Below, piece after piece: positions 1 to 6,589 of a DNA stretch of 6,757 nucleotides. The DNA lies in contig JACCRA010000806.1 of assembly GCA_013813825.1 (NCBI GenBank), positions 1-6,757 of the forward strand. The letters are read 5' to 3'. Positions within the stretch are counted from its first letter, which is position 1; the number at the start of each line of letters is the position of its first letter. The translations under genes were made by a program, and so were the position numbers. The stretch is from Pyrinomonadaceae bacterium. Lineage in GTDB: Bacteria; Acidobacteriota; Blastocatellia; Pyrinomonadales; Pyrinomonadaceae. The notes beneath the pieces are model-generated. The model had not been told where the DNA came from, made no database searches, and saw only the letters and a program-made list of their open reading frames with translations.

Positions 1-422
1 GCGGTAGGCGGGCGCGGCTGGCACAATTTCAAGCGGAAGCGAGACGCAAAATCGAGTGGTTCAGAGGCCGCGAGATCAAAATAGACAACGGCGAAATGTT
101 TACCATCTTCGACGGGCCGGCGCGCGCTCTTCGTTGCGCGTGCCGGCTGACAGAGACGGCGCATCGCCACGGTTTCACGGTCAGGGCGGGGCTGCACACG
201 GGCGAGTGCGATGTGAGGAAGGAAGGCGTCTCTGGCGTCGCGGTCTCCGTCGCCGCGCACGTGATGGAACGCGCGAGGCCGGGCGAGGTGTTGTCGTCGA
301 GCACCGTCAAAGACCTCGTGGCCGGATCAGGAATTCAATTTTCGGATTGCGGAGATCAAACGATTGAAGGTCTCCCCGGCAAGTTGGGTTTATGCCGCGT
401 GGAGCAAGGCACGTGCACGTGA
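1..422 (+). CDS. C-terminal part of a class III adenylate/guanylate cyclase domain protein, probably catalytically degenerate
   Basis: The reading frame is open to the left edge (first full codon at 3) and ends in TGA at 420-422, so only the last 139 residues are visible and the start lies outside. Class III cyclases make cAMP or cGMP at a dimer interface. The family shows in FDGPARALRC, in VRAGLHTGE (the conserved G-x-H-x-GE strand), in GVAVSVAAHVMERARPGEVL, and in the closing DLVAGSG...GLPG pattern typical of stand-alone bacterial cyclase domains at a protein C-terminus. Odd points: where active members have G-D-G before the F-D-G-P segment (second metal-binding Asp), this protein reads N-G-E (87-95), with Gly at the Asp position. 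The transition-state Asn and Arg positions of the AVxxAAR helix appear to be Ser (246-248) and His (258-260). A regulatory or non-catalytic role is therefore inferred. The N-terminal partner domain is unseen. Convergent with the transporter, 28 nt away. Confidence 0.85.
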   Translation, partial: GRRARLAQFQAEARRKIEWFRGREIKIDNGEMFTIFDGPARALRCACRLTETAHRHGFTVRAGLHTGECDVRKEGVSGVAVSVAAHVMERARPGEVLSSSTVKDLVAGSGIQFSDCGDQTIEGLPGKLGLCRVEQGTCT

Positions 423-450
423 TGCGCGGGCGCGAGCGCGCGGCCGAGGC

Positions 451-1674
451 TCAAGCCCGCGCGTCTTCGCTGCTCGGTACAGTTCGCGCCATGGCGGACA
501 TTAACGCCGCGTAGATTAGCAGCGACGCCAGTAATTCGGCCGTGATGATCAGCATCGTCACCTGCGGCCCCATTGACGCAAAGAGCTGGCCGATCAACCA
601 CGGTAGCGACATTGCACCGGCACTGGCTCCCACCAGAAACCAAGCTGTCACTCGCCCGCTCAGTGACAAGCGACTCGCCGCCAGCGCCAACATCGTCGGG
701 AAGACCGAAGCCATAAAGAATCCGGTGCCCACCGTCCCCAGCCACAGCGCAATGAGAGAGTTGGGCAGCAGCAGAATGAGACCGGCGCTGCCCACGCAGC
801 CCATCAGATCGCCGAGCAGGAGCGCGCGCGGTTGGACGCGCGTGGAGAGAAAAATCGCGAGCAACCGGCCCGCCGTGAACGCGCCCCAGAAAGCCGCATT
901 CAAATAAGCCGCGATAGTCTCCCCGCTCAGCCCGGAGGCCAGCGCATAAGTCAGTATCCAGCCGCTAAAGCTGGCCTCCGCGCCGACGTAGAAAAAAAAG
1001 AAAGACGCGAACAACGCCAGCAGCCAATAATTAACGGGCGTTGTCGTCTGTCCGACAGGAGCAACGGGCGCGACCGGGCTAGGCAATCGGCGGTTCCAGA
1101 AGATCGCCGGCAGCAGCGAAAAGGACAAGGCCCAGTAAGCCCAAGTCAGAGCGCCGCCACGCAACACGGCCTGCGCGACGATTACCGGCGACAGAAAAGC
1201 GCCAACCCCGAAGAAGAAATGCAGGCCGTTCATCAAAGGCCCGATCCGCTGGCGATGCGCCGCCCACACCAACAACGTATTGCCGCCCACGTCGAGCGCG
1301 CCTTCCGCCACGCCCAACACCAACATCACGAGCGCCAAGAGCCACAGCATCCGGATCAGTGGGACGAGCGCCAGCGTCGAGGCCATCGCACATAACATGG
1401 CGATCATCACGGGCTGTCCCGGCAGACGGTCGTACCAGCGCCCACCGAGCGCGGAGCCAAGCAGATGACCGAGCGAGCGGGCCGTGAACAGCACGCTAAT
1501 TTGACCGATGGAGGCGTGAGTCTGTGAGGCCAAGCCGGGTAGCGTGGGGCCGAGCGAAGCGGTAGTTAGCCCCAGCGCCGTAAAGGCGGCGTAGTAGCCG
1601 ATTGTTTGGTAAGTTGCCGGCCTGCCGGCGGGTGGTGCGGAGTCAGTTGATGGAGTTGTGGGAGTTGAACTCAC
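451..1674 (-). CDS. MFS transporter, NaGLT1/MFSD4/FucP-like
   Basis: A 407-aa, strongly hydrophobic protein with about 12 predicted membrane helices, split by a Pro/Ala/Val-rich central loop near residues 198-213, as expected for the major facilitator superfamily in the inner membrane. A motif-A-like loop follows helix 2 (GGRWYDRLPGQ, about 77-87). The stretch GALDVGGNTLLVW (125-137), then GPLMNGLHFFFGVGAFLSP (145-163), and the GAEASFSGWILTYA block (231-244) resemble the sodium-dependent glucose transporter 1/MFSD4 and fucose-permease branch, so a sugar or related small solute with cation symport is a reasonable inference; the substrate cannot be read from sequence. The start is GTG at 1672-1674: no in-frame Met occurs before residue 90, which lies beyond helix 2, and only a weak AAGAG lies upstream. 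The first 20 residues are Ser/Thr/Pro-rich and cytosolic. It follows glyA by 104 nt on the same strand with no obvious terminator between, so co-transcription is possible. Confidence 0.88.
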   Translation of the reverse strand: MSSTPTTPSTDSAPPAGRPATYQTIGYYAAFTALGLTTASLGPTLPGLASQTHASIGQISVLFTARSLGHLLGSALGGRWYDRLPGQPVMIAMLCAMASTLALVPLIRMLWLLALVMLVLGVAEGALDVGGNTLLVWAAHRQRIGPLMNGLHFFFGVGAFLSPVIVAQAVLRGGALTWAYWALSFSLLPAIFWNRRLPSPVAPVAPVGQTTTPVNYWLLALFASFFFFYVGAEASFSGWILTYALASGLSGETIAAYLNAAFWGAFTAGRLLAIFLSTRVQPRALLLGDLMGCVGSAGLILLLPNSLIALWLGTVGTGFFMASVFPTMLALAASRLSLSGRVTAWFLVGASAGAMSLPWLIGQLFASMGPQVTMLIITAELLASLLIYAALMSAMARTVPSSEDARA

Positions 1675-1778
1675 GGGCGACTCTTAACGGTCAGGCTCAC
1701 ACGGCACACTCGCTCACCTGCTCTGAAATTGCCCCAGCTCAATTTCCGTCGCTCAGCCTTGTCCGACAATCCTGACAC

Positions 1779-3083
1779 TTAGTCAGCGCTCATTGCTCCC
1801 GTCTCCGGCACGCTGTGTCTGAGTCGGTTTGGATACAGTGGAAATTTCGCGGCGAGTTCGCCAACGGATTGTTTGACCTTCGCTCGCACATCTTCTGATT
1901 CTGGCTCGTGCAGCACGGCGGCAATGAGGTGGGCGACTTGGCGCATTTCCCCTTCGCCCATGCCGCGCGTGGTTAAAGCTGGCGTCCCCAAGCGGATGCC
2001 GGAAGCAACGAAAGGCGAGTTGGTATCAAACGGGATAGTGTTTTTGTTGACGGTGATGTTCGCGGCTTCGAGCGCCTTCTCGGCGACTTTGCCGGTGACG
2101 CCCTGACCGCCCATAAAGACATCGACGAGCACCAGATGAGTGTCCGTCCCGCCGGAGACGAGGCGGAAGCCTTGCGCCTGCAATTCGGCGGCGAGCGCCT
2201 GCGCGTTCCGCAGAATCTGCCCTTGATATTCTCTGAAATCTTCTCGCAACGCCTCGCCGAAAGCGACCGCTTTGGCCGCGATGATGTGGACCAGCGGCCC
2301 GCCCTGCACGCCGGGGAACACTTTCTTATCGATCTCTTTCGCGTCCGCCTCGCGACATAGAATCAGCCCGCCGCGCGGGCCGCGTAGAGTTTTGTGCGTG
2401 GTCGTCGTCACAAAATCGGCGTGCGGCACGGGCGACGGGTGTAAGCCCGCCGCGACGAGTCCGGCGATGTGCGCGATGTCGGCCATCACACGCGCGCCGA
2501 CGCCCCGCGCGATCTCGCCGATGCGCTCAAAGTTTATGACTCGCGGGTAAGCAGAAGCGCCGCAGACGATCATTTGCGGGCGGTGTTCTTCGGCACGACG
2601 CTGCAAATCGTCGTAGTCGATCTGCTCGGTTTCCGGCGACACGCCGTAATCGGCGACTTGGTAACTGATCCCTGAAAAGTTCATCGGATGGCCGTGAGTC
2701 AGATGGCCGCCGTGCGAGAGGTTCATGCCGAGGATCGTAGCGCCGTACTTGATGGCCGCGAGATAGACGGCCATGTTGGCCTGCGCGCCACTGTGCGGCT
2801 GGACGTTGGCGTGTTCGGCCCCGAACAATTCTTTCGCGCGGTCTATCGCCGCCTGCTCGACCACGTCCGAGAACTCGCAGCCGCCGTAGTAACGCTTTTT
2901 CGGGTAGCCTTCAGCGTACTTGTTCGTAAAGACCGAACCCATCGCTTCAAGCACGGCCTCGCTCACGAAATTCTCGGAAGCGATCAACTCCAAGCCTTCG
3001 GACTGGCGGCGGACTTCGTCATCAATCGCGCCGCTGATCACCGGATCAACCTCGGCGAGCGGCTGGTTACGTCGGTCTCTCAT
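1779..3083 (-). CDS. glyA: Serine hydroxymethyltransferase
   Basis: A 434-aa cytosolic PLP enzyme that interconverts serine plus tetrahydrofolate with glycine plus 5,10-methylene-THF, the main source of one-carbon units. Seen directly: LIASENFVS (33-41), [14 protein letters not shown] (55-68), the substrate/PLP-contacting HSGAQAN (97-103), [18 protein letters not shown] (201-218) with the ring-pairing Asp202 and His205, and [14 protein letters not shown] (226-239), in which Lys231 forms the PLP Schiff base. The C-terminal domain carries [21 protein letters not shown] and the [15 protein letters not shown] block. Length is close to the bacterial norm (about 415-430), with a slightly extended C-terminus. 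The ATG start is supported by a strong GAGGAG 5 nt upstream. The 230 nt upstream hold hairpins but no clear promoter. It could head a two-gene unit with the downstream transporter. No key residue is missing. Confidence 0.98.
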   Translation of the reverse strand: MRDRRNQPLAEVDPVISGAIDDEVRRQSEGLELIASENFVSEAVLEAMGSVFTNKYAEGYPKKRYYGGCEFSDVVEQAAIDRAKELFGAEHANVQPHSGAQANMAVYLAAIKYGATILGMNLSHGGHLTHGHPMNFSGISYQVADYGVSPETEQIDYDDLQRRAEEHRPQMIVCGASAYPRVINFERIGEIARGVGARVMADIAHIAGLVAAGLHPSPVPHADFVTTTTHKTLRGPRGGLILCREADAKEIDKKVFPGVQGGPLVHIIAAKAVAFGEALREDFREYQGQILRNAQALAAELQAQGFRLVSGGTDTHLVLVDVFMGGQGVTGKVAEKALEAANITVNKNTIPFDTNSPFVASGIRLGTPALTTRGMGEGEMRQVAHLIAAVLHEPESEDVRAKVKQSVGELAAKFPLYPNRLRHSVPETGAMSAD

Positions 3084-3088
3084 CTCGT

Positions 3089-3094
3089 CTCCTC
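3089..3094 (-). promoter_or_regulatory. Ribosome binding site of glyA
   Basis: On the minus strand GAGGAG lies 5 nt before the ATG at 3081-3083. It fixes the glyA start at MRDRRNQ rather than at a later Met. Confidence 0.8.
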
Positions 3095-3187
3095 ATTTTT
3101 AGGCGCGGTCTCATCCACGGTCTGGCGATTCGGCTGGCCGAAGCAAGTGCGGATGTTACCCGACGCTGTGAGGCCGCGCAATTTACA

Positions 3188-3227
3188 GCGCCGGAGGCGC
3201 GAAAGCTCAGAGCTTACAGCGTAAGCT
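3188..3227. repeat. Two adjacent small hairpins in the glyA upstream region
   Basis: GCGCC-GGA-GGCGC (3188-3200) is a 5-bp stem with a 3-nt loop, and AGCTTAC-AGC-GTAAGCT (3211-3227) is a 7-bp stem with a 3-nt loop. They sit about 105-145 nt upstream of the glyA start, between glyA and the hypothetical gene, both on minus. Neither is followed by a T run on the minus strand, so they do not look like intrinsic terminators. They may be a dispersed extragenic repeat or leader structure. The rest of 3084-3314 shows no gene. Confidence 0.4.
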
Positions 3228-3314
3228 GCGGGTACGAGTTAAACAATGCGAACCGGCTCCAGCAGGGGTGAAAGAAATTCGAGTGCAATCATCTTTCGTC
3301 AGGCTGAAGCTTCA

Positions 3315-3899
3315 CTATCTTTCTGAACCTGACTCCACAGCTTTCACTTCTCGCGTTTCCGCTTGATGTTTGTAGTCCCTAAAAGCCTTCGTCAACTGCT
3401 GCATCTCCGCTTCGGGAAATTCGCGTCGCCAGTTGCCCGCAAAATCGTCCACCTCAATGTCGCGGTGCATCTCGCGCAACGCCTTCCAGAACGCGCCGCA
3501 AACTTCCAGCTTCGTGCCTTGCACCGCAAAGACTTCCTGACTGGTTCTCCGGCTCCGGCGATGATTCAAGTAATGCACGACATTGAGGCGGGCAGTATCA
3601 GCTTCGGCCGCGAGAATAAAATCCAATTCATCCGGCTCGCAGTTCCACTTTACGATCTGCTGCGCGTCGCTCTCCAACAACTCGCCCAGAGCGACAATCA
3701 GATCGCGCAACGAGTCGTAAGGTTTGTGCGCGACGGCGGCGACGAGCTCCCGCCCGCCCGCCGCGCGCAAACCGACGGACATGTAACCGCTCTGTGGACT
3801 GTTGAAACTGACGCGTAATTTTTGGCTCATCTTGATGTTTTCGATAGCGTGTGACACAGCGACCAGATTCATTTTTAACATAGAGAACGCCAACGACAC
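3315..3899 (-). CDS. Hypothetical protein, family not recognised
   Basis: I do not recognise this protein. The longest frame (GTG at 3897-3899) gives 194 aa, but the real start may be the ATG at 3828-3830 (residue 24, MSQKLRVSFN), which gives 171 aa. No start has a good ribosome binding site; other in-frame ATGs are at 3879-3881 and 3870-3872. The body looks like a real soluble mixed alpha/beta protein: a beta-rich opening (SQKLRVSFNSPQSGYMSVGL), a helix (YDSLRDLIVALGELL), an acidic W-N-C-E-P-D-E-L-D-F strand, an LNVVHY strand followed by a basic NHRRSRRTSQ loop, then a helical end (FWKALREMHRDI, AEMQQLTKAFRDYKHQ). No signal peptide, transmembrane helix or known catalytic motif is evident. 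The opposite-strand frame at 3363-3818 has unnatural composition, so this strand is preferred. It lies 231 nt upstream of glyA on the same strand and is divergent from proS. Confidence 0.7.
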   Translation of the reverse strand: MSLAFSMLKMNLVAVSHAIENIKMSQKLRVSFNSPQSGYMSVGLRAAGGRELVAAVAHKPYDSLRDLIVALGELLESDAQQIVKWNCEPDELDFILAAEADTARLNVVHYLNHRRSRRTSQEVFAVQGTKLEVCGAFWKALREMHRDIEVDDFAGNWRREFPEAEMQQLTKAFRDYKHQAETREVKAVESGSER

Positions 3900-3926
3900 A
3901 GAGGCGACAGAGCTTCAGCGCTGACA

Positions 3927-3972
3927 CTCTCAAATTTCTATTGGCGCTCTCAAATCTGAAATTTGAGAGCGC
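3927..3972. repeat. Hairpin with a competing third arm between the hypothetical gene and proS
   Basis: GCGCTCTCAAAT (3944-3955) and its exact complement ATTTGAGAGCGC (3961-3972) form a perfect 12-bp stem with a 5-nt loop. A second direct copy of the left arm, CTCTCAAATTT at 3927-3937, can pair with 3959-3969 over 11 bp, so two exclusive folds are possible. No T run follows on either strand, so a standard terminator is unlikely. It lies about 150 nt upstream of the proS start, inside the divergent promoter region or the proS leader. The rest of 3900-4119 shows no gene. Confidence 0.6.
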
Positions 3973-4098
3973 GGCTTTGGCCCAGGCGTTTTCGAGTCGG
4001 ACCATCGTTTGTCGCCACCCGTTTCATTCGGACGTTGCGCCACGCCCCGCGACTGGGTGAGAATGGCGGCTTGCTCGTCAGGCACTTTTCAACTCTGT

Positions 4099-4105
4099 TA
4101 AGGAG
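4099..4105 (+). promoter_or_regulatory. Ribosome binding site of proS, unusually far from the start
   Basis: TAAGGAG is a near-perfect Shine-Dalgarno sequence, but 14 nt separate it from the ATG at 4120. No nearer in-frame start exists, and [10 protein letters not shown] is the normal ProRS beginning, so the start stands despite the spacing. Confidence 0.6.
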
Positions 4106-4119
4106 ACAACAAAACTCTC

Positions 4120-5877
4120 ATGCGCTGGTCACAATTCTTCATCCCTACGCTGCGCGAAGTCCCGGCTGATGCCGAAGTCGTCTCGCACCGTCTGCTGTTG
4201 CGCGCCGGCATGGTGCGCCAACTCTCCGCCGGCATCTATTCGTATTTGCCGCTCGCGCAGCGCGTCATCCGTAAAATTCAACGCATCCTGCGCGAAGAGA
4301 TGGAGTCAATCGGCGGCCAGGAGTTTTTCCTGCCGGCCTTGAACCCGCGCGAGATTTGGGAAGAGACCGGGCGCTGGGCCGTGATGGGCGACAACATGTT
4401 TCGCTTAAAGGATCGGAAGGGCGCGGACCTCTGCCTCGGCATGACGCACGAGGAAGTGTTTACCGGCATCGCGCGCCACGAACTGCGCTCGTACAAGCAA
4501 CTGCCGCAGGTCTGGTATCAGATTCAGACCAAGTTTCGCGACGAAGCGCGCCCGAAGTCCGGCGTGCTGCGCGTCCGCCAGTTCATCATGAAAGACGCCT
4601 ACTCGTTCGACGTGGACGCGGCGGGCTTGGATAAATCATTCAACGATCAGCGCGCCGCGTATCAACGCATCTTCGACCGCTGCGGTTTGAAATATGCAAT
4701 CGTCGAAGCCTCGTCCGGCGCGATGGGCGGCTCGGCCTCGAACGAATTCATGGTCAAGACCGACGCCGGCGAAGATTCTATCGCGACGTGCGAGAGTTGC
4801 GGCTACGCGGCCAACCTTGAAAAAGCCACGTCCCGTTTAGCCGCGATCTCAGACGACACTATGCCGGGGACCAACGCTCCCGAAGAATTCCCGACGCCCG
4901 GCGTTCGCACGATTGAAGATTTGACCACGTTCCCCGGCGGCGCGGCGGCCAACCGCCAAATTAAAACGCTCGTTTTCATCGCGACCAATGAGGCGGGCGA
5001 GAATCAGCCGGTGCTCGCGCTCCTGCGCGGCGATCATCAACTGCATGAAACGAAGCTGGCCGACGCCGTCGGGGCTATCGCCGTCCGCGCCGCGCACCCG
5101 GAAGAGATTCGCGAATTGCTCGGCGCGAACGCGGGCAGCCTCGGCGGCGTCCGCGCGAAGGAGATCGCGCAGGCGTCTGGCCGCGAGCTTCGCATCGTCG
5201 CCGATCAGGCATTGCGGAATCGGCGCGGGATGACGACCGGCGCGAACAGAGACGAGCATCATTTGCGCGGCGTCGATGTCGAGCGCGACATCATGGTTGA
5301 CAGTTGGGCTGATCTCCGCACCGTCGCGTCCGGCGAAAACTGCCCGAACTGCGAGGCTGGCACGCTCGCCGTCTTCAAGGCGCTTGAAGTCGGGCACATC
5401 TTCAAGTTGGGGACCAAGTATTCCGCCTCGATGGGCGCGCGGGTGCTCAATCAGGACGGCAAGGAAGTGCCCCTCGTGATGGGCAGCTTCGGCATCGGCG
5501 TCGAACGCATTATGGCCGCCGCCATCGAACTCCACCACGACGCCGACGGCATCATCTGGCCGCGCGCCATCGCGCCTTTCGATGTCGTCGTCACCGTCAC
5601 CAACACCAAGCAACCGGAGATGGTCGCCACCGGCGAAAAGCTCTATCACAACTTGCGCCGCGCCGGTCTCGAAACTCTTCTCGACGACCGCGACGAACGC
5701 GCCGGTGTCAAATTCAAAGACGCGGATTTGATCGGCATTCCCTACCGTATCACCGTCGGCAAGAAGATCACCGACAACGCGGTGGAACTCTTCGACCGCG
5801 CGAAGAAAGAATCAATTGACGTAAATCTGGACGACATCATCGCTCGCGTGCAGTCCCTCGCGCTGGCGGGGCGATGA
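4120..5877 (+). CDS. proS: Prolyl-tRNA synthetase, bacterial type with editing domain
   Basis: A 585-aa cytosolic class II synthetase that charges tRNA-Pro and hydrolyses mischarged Ala-tRNA-Pro. Domain order: the N-terminal [15 protein letters not shown]; motif 1 around residues 45-73; GMTHEEVF (107-114); motif 2 in [25 protein letters not shown] (139-163); the YbaK/INS editing insertion from about 235 to 400, with the editing Lys at 282 (IKTLVF), [17 protein letters not shown] (339-343) and [17 protein letters not shown] (374-390); motif 3 in [17 protein letters not shown] (454-470); and an anticodon-binding domain from about 485 with [25 protein letters not shown]. Two cysteine pairs, CESC (224-227) and CPNC (408-411), bracket the editing insertion and may form a zinc or structural site. 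Length matches the family (about 570-590). Expression probably starts in the gap shared with the divergent hypothetical gene, and the ORF6N gene follows after 19 nt. Confidence 0.98.
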   Translation: MRWSQFFIPTLREVPADAEVVSHRLLLRAGMVRQLSAGIYSYLPLAQRVIRKIQRILREEMESIGGQEFFLPALNPREIWEETGRWAVMGDNMFRLKDRKGADLCLGMTHEEVFTGIARHELRSYKQLPQVWYQIQTKFRDEARPKSGVLRVRQFIMKDAYSFDVDAAGLDKSFNDQRAAYQRIFDRCGLKYAIVEASSGAMGGSASNEFMVKTDAGEDSIATCESCGYAANLEKATSRLAAISDDTMPGTNAPEEFPTPGVRTIEDLTTFPGGAAANRQIKTLVFIATNEAGENQPVLALLRGDHQLHETKLADAVGAIAVRAAHPEEIRELLGANAGSLGGVRAKEIAQASGRELRIVADQALRNRRGMTTGANRDEHHLRGVDVERDIMVDSWADLRTVASGENCPNCEAGTLAVFKALEVGHIFKLGTKYSASMGARVLNQDGKEVPLVMGSFGIGVERIMAAAIELHHDADGIIWPRAIAPFDVVVTVTNTKQPEMVATGEKLYHNLRRAGLETLLDDRDERAGVKFKDADLIGIPYRITVGKKITDNAVELFDRAKKESIDVNLDDIIARVQSLALAGR

Positions 5878-5896
5878 CCGGAGAATCAAGAACATT

Positions 5897-6457
5897 ATGC
5901 CGTCAAAGAAACTAACAGCGCCTGTCACTCATGTCCCGGTGCCAGTGGAATTTATCGAGCGCAAGATTTATCTGATCCGCGAGCAGAAAGTAATGCTCGA
6001 TTTCGATTTGGCGGAGTTGTATCAGGTATCGACCAAAGTCTTGAATCAAGCCGTCAAACGCAACATTGACCGTTTCCCTGAGGACTTTATGTTCCAGTTA
6101 TCGAAGGAAGAAGCGGACGCCGTCGGGAACCGGTCACAATTTGTGACCGGTTCCCAGAAGCATCGTGACCCGCGCCTGCGCCCCTACGCCTTCACCGAAC
6201 AGGGCGTCGCCATGCTGTCGAGCGTGCTTCGTAGCGCCCGCGCCGTGCAGGTCAACATCGCGATCATGCGCGCCTTCGTGAAGCTGCGCGAGATGCTGCT
6301 CTCCAACGAAGACCTGAACCGGAAGCTGTCGGCGCTCGAACGAAAATTCGGCGAGCATGATGAAAACTTCAAAGTCGTCTTTGCCGCGCTGAGAAAGCTG
6401 ATGTCCCCGCCGGACAAGCCCCGCCGGCGAATCGGCTTCAAAGCCGGCGGCGAGTAG
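5897..6457 (+). CDS. ORF6N-domain DNA-binding protein
   Basis: A 186-aa protein with the ORF6N domain at about residues 18-130: IERKIYLIREQKVMLDFDLAELYQVSTKVLNQAVKRNIDRFPEDFMFQLSKEE is seen as overlapping blocks, then RPYAFTEQGVAMLSSVLRS (95-113) and VNIAIMRAFVKLRE (119-132). A short coiled-coil-like helix follows (NRKLSALERKFGEHDENF, 141-158), then a basic tail ending KPRRRIGF, as often in this family. ORF6N domains are known from phage and mobile-element proteins and are thought to bind DNA; the target of bacterial chromosomal copies is mostly unknown. It starts 19 nt after proS with GGAG (5880-5883) 13 nt before the ATG, so it is probably co-transcribed. Odd: residues 77-86 (GNRSQFVTGS), in the loop between the two conserved halves, are encoded by a perfect DNA palindrome, and related half-copies lie just beyond the stop codon. 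The conserved parts look intact, so it is called a gene rather than a pseudogene. Confidence 0.9.
   Translation: MPSKKLTAPVTHVPVPVEFIERKIYLIREQKVMLDFDLAELYQVSTKVLNQAVKRNIDRFPEDFMFQLSKEEADAVGNRSQFVTGSQKHRDPRLRPYAFTEQGVAMLSSVLRSARAVQVNIAIMRAFVKLREMLLSNEDLNRKLSALERKFGEHDENFKVVFAALRKLMSPPDKPRRRIGFKAGGE
6125..6155. repeat. 31-nt perfect palindrome inside the ORF6N gene
   Basis: The arms GGGAACCGGTCACAA (6125-6139) and TTGTGACCGGTTCCC (6141-6155) are exactly complementary around a single central T. It stays in frame and encodes residues 77-86, in the variable loop of the ORF6N domain. As DNA it could be a symmetric protein-binding site or a cruciform; as RNA the minimal loop disfavours full pairing at the centre but permits a strong hairpin. 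Confidence 0.85.
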
Positions 6458-6461
6458 GCAG

Positions 6462-6525
6462 CGGTCACAAATTGGCACCTCAAAAGAACGATACTGAGGA
6501 CGACTGCCGAGCCAAATTGTGATCG
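6462..6525. repeat. 64-nt element with imperfect 15-nt inverted ends related to the ORF6N palindrome
   Basis: CGGTCACAAATTGGC (6462-6476) and GCCAAATTGTGATCG (6511-6525) are complementary at 13 of 15 positions; as RNA one mismatch becomes G-U, leaving one A-A mismatch. The apical part adds CCTCA/TGAGG (6478-6482 with 6495-6499). Each arm contains a version of the CGGTCACAA half-site from the 6125-6155 palindrome. The element begins 4 nt after the ORF6N stop. No T run follows, so it is not a standard terminator, although it could stabilise the 3' end of the proS-ORF6N transcript. Confidence 0.65.
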
Positions 6526-6560
6526 ACTTTCAGTTGGCGCACTCCCATGTTTTGCAGGTA

Positions 6561-6589
6561 TTGACGCTTCCCCCTTCTGCATATATAGT
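6561..6589 (+). promoter_or_regulatory. Sigma70-type promoter candidate pointing out of the window
   Basis: TTGACG (6561-6566) and TATAGT (6584-6589) are separated by exactly 17 nt, each one base from the E. coli consensus. This is the best such pair noticed by eye in the intergenic regions. The start would fall near 6595-6597, giving an untranslated stretch of at least 160 nt before the window ends. No operator or upstream A/T element is clear. Promoter consensus may differ in this organism. Confidence 0.45.

Noticed and set aside
424..441. GCGCG...CGCGC hairpin between the convergent cyclase and transporter genes as a shared terminator
   Set aside because: The short alternating GC run pairs in many registers and has no T tract on either strand.
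832..1395. A 187-aa plus-strand frame opposite the transporter
   Set aside because: It is very rich in Arg, Gln and His, typical of antisense to membrane-protein codons.
2688..3224. A 178-aa plus-strand open frame over the 5' half of glyA
   Set aside because: It is antisense to conserved glyA codons and shows no recognisable domain.
3363..3818. A 151-aa plus-strand frame opposite the hypothetical gene
   Set aside because: Its composition looks like a reverse-strand shadow; the minus-strand frame is longer and reads like a folded protein.
4126..4135. GGTCACAATT at the start of proS matching the ORF6N half-site
   Set aside because: It is only a 10-nt match, within conserved codons for W-S-Q-F, with no inverted partner; probably coincidence.
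4849..5649. A 266-aa minus-strand open frame inside proS
   Set aside because: It is fully antisense to an unmistakable proS; GC-rich codon positions leave long shadow frames, and its Asp/Arg/Gly-rich sequence has no motif.
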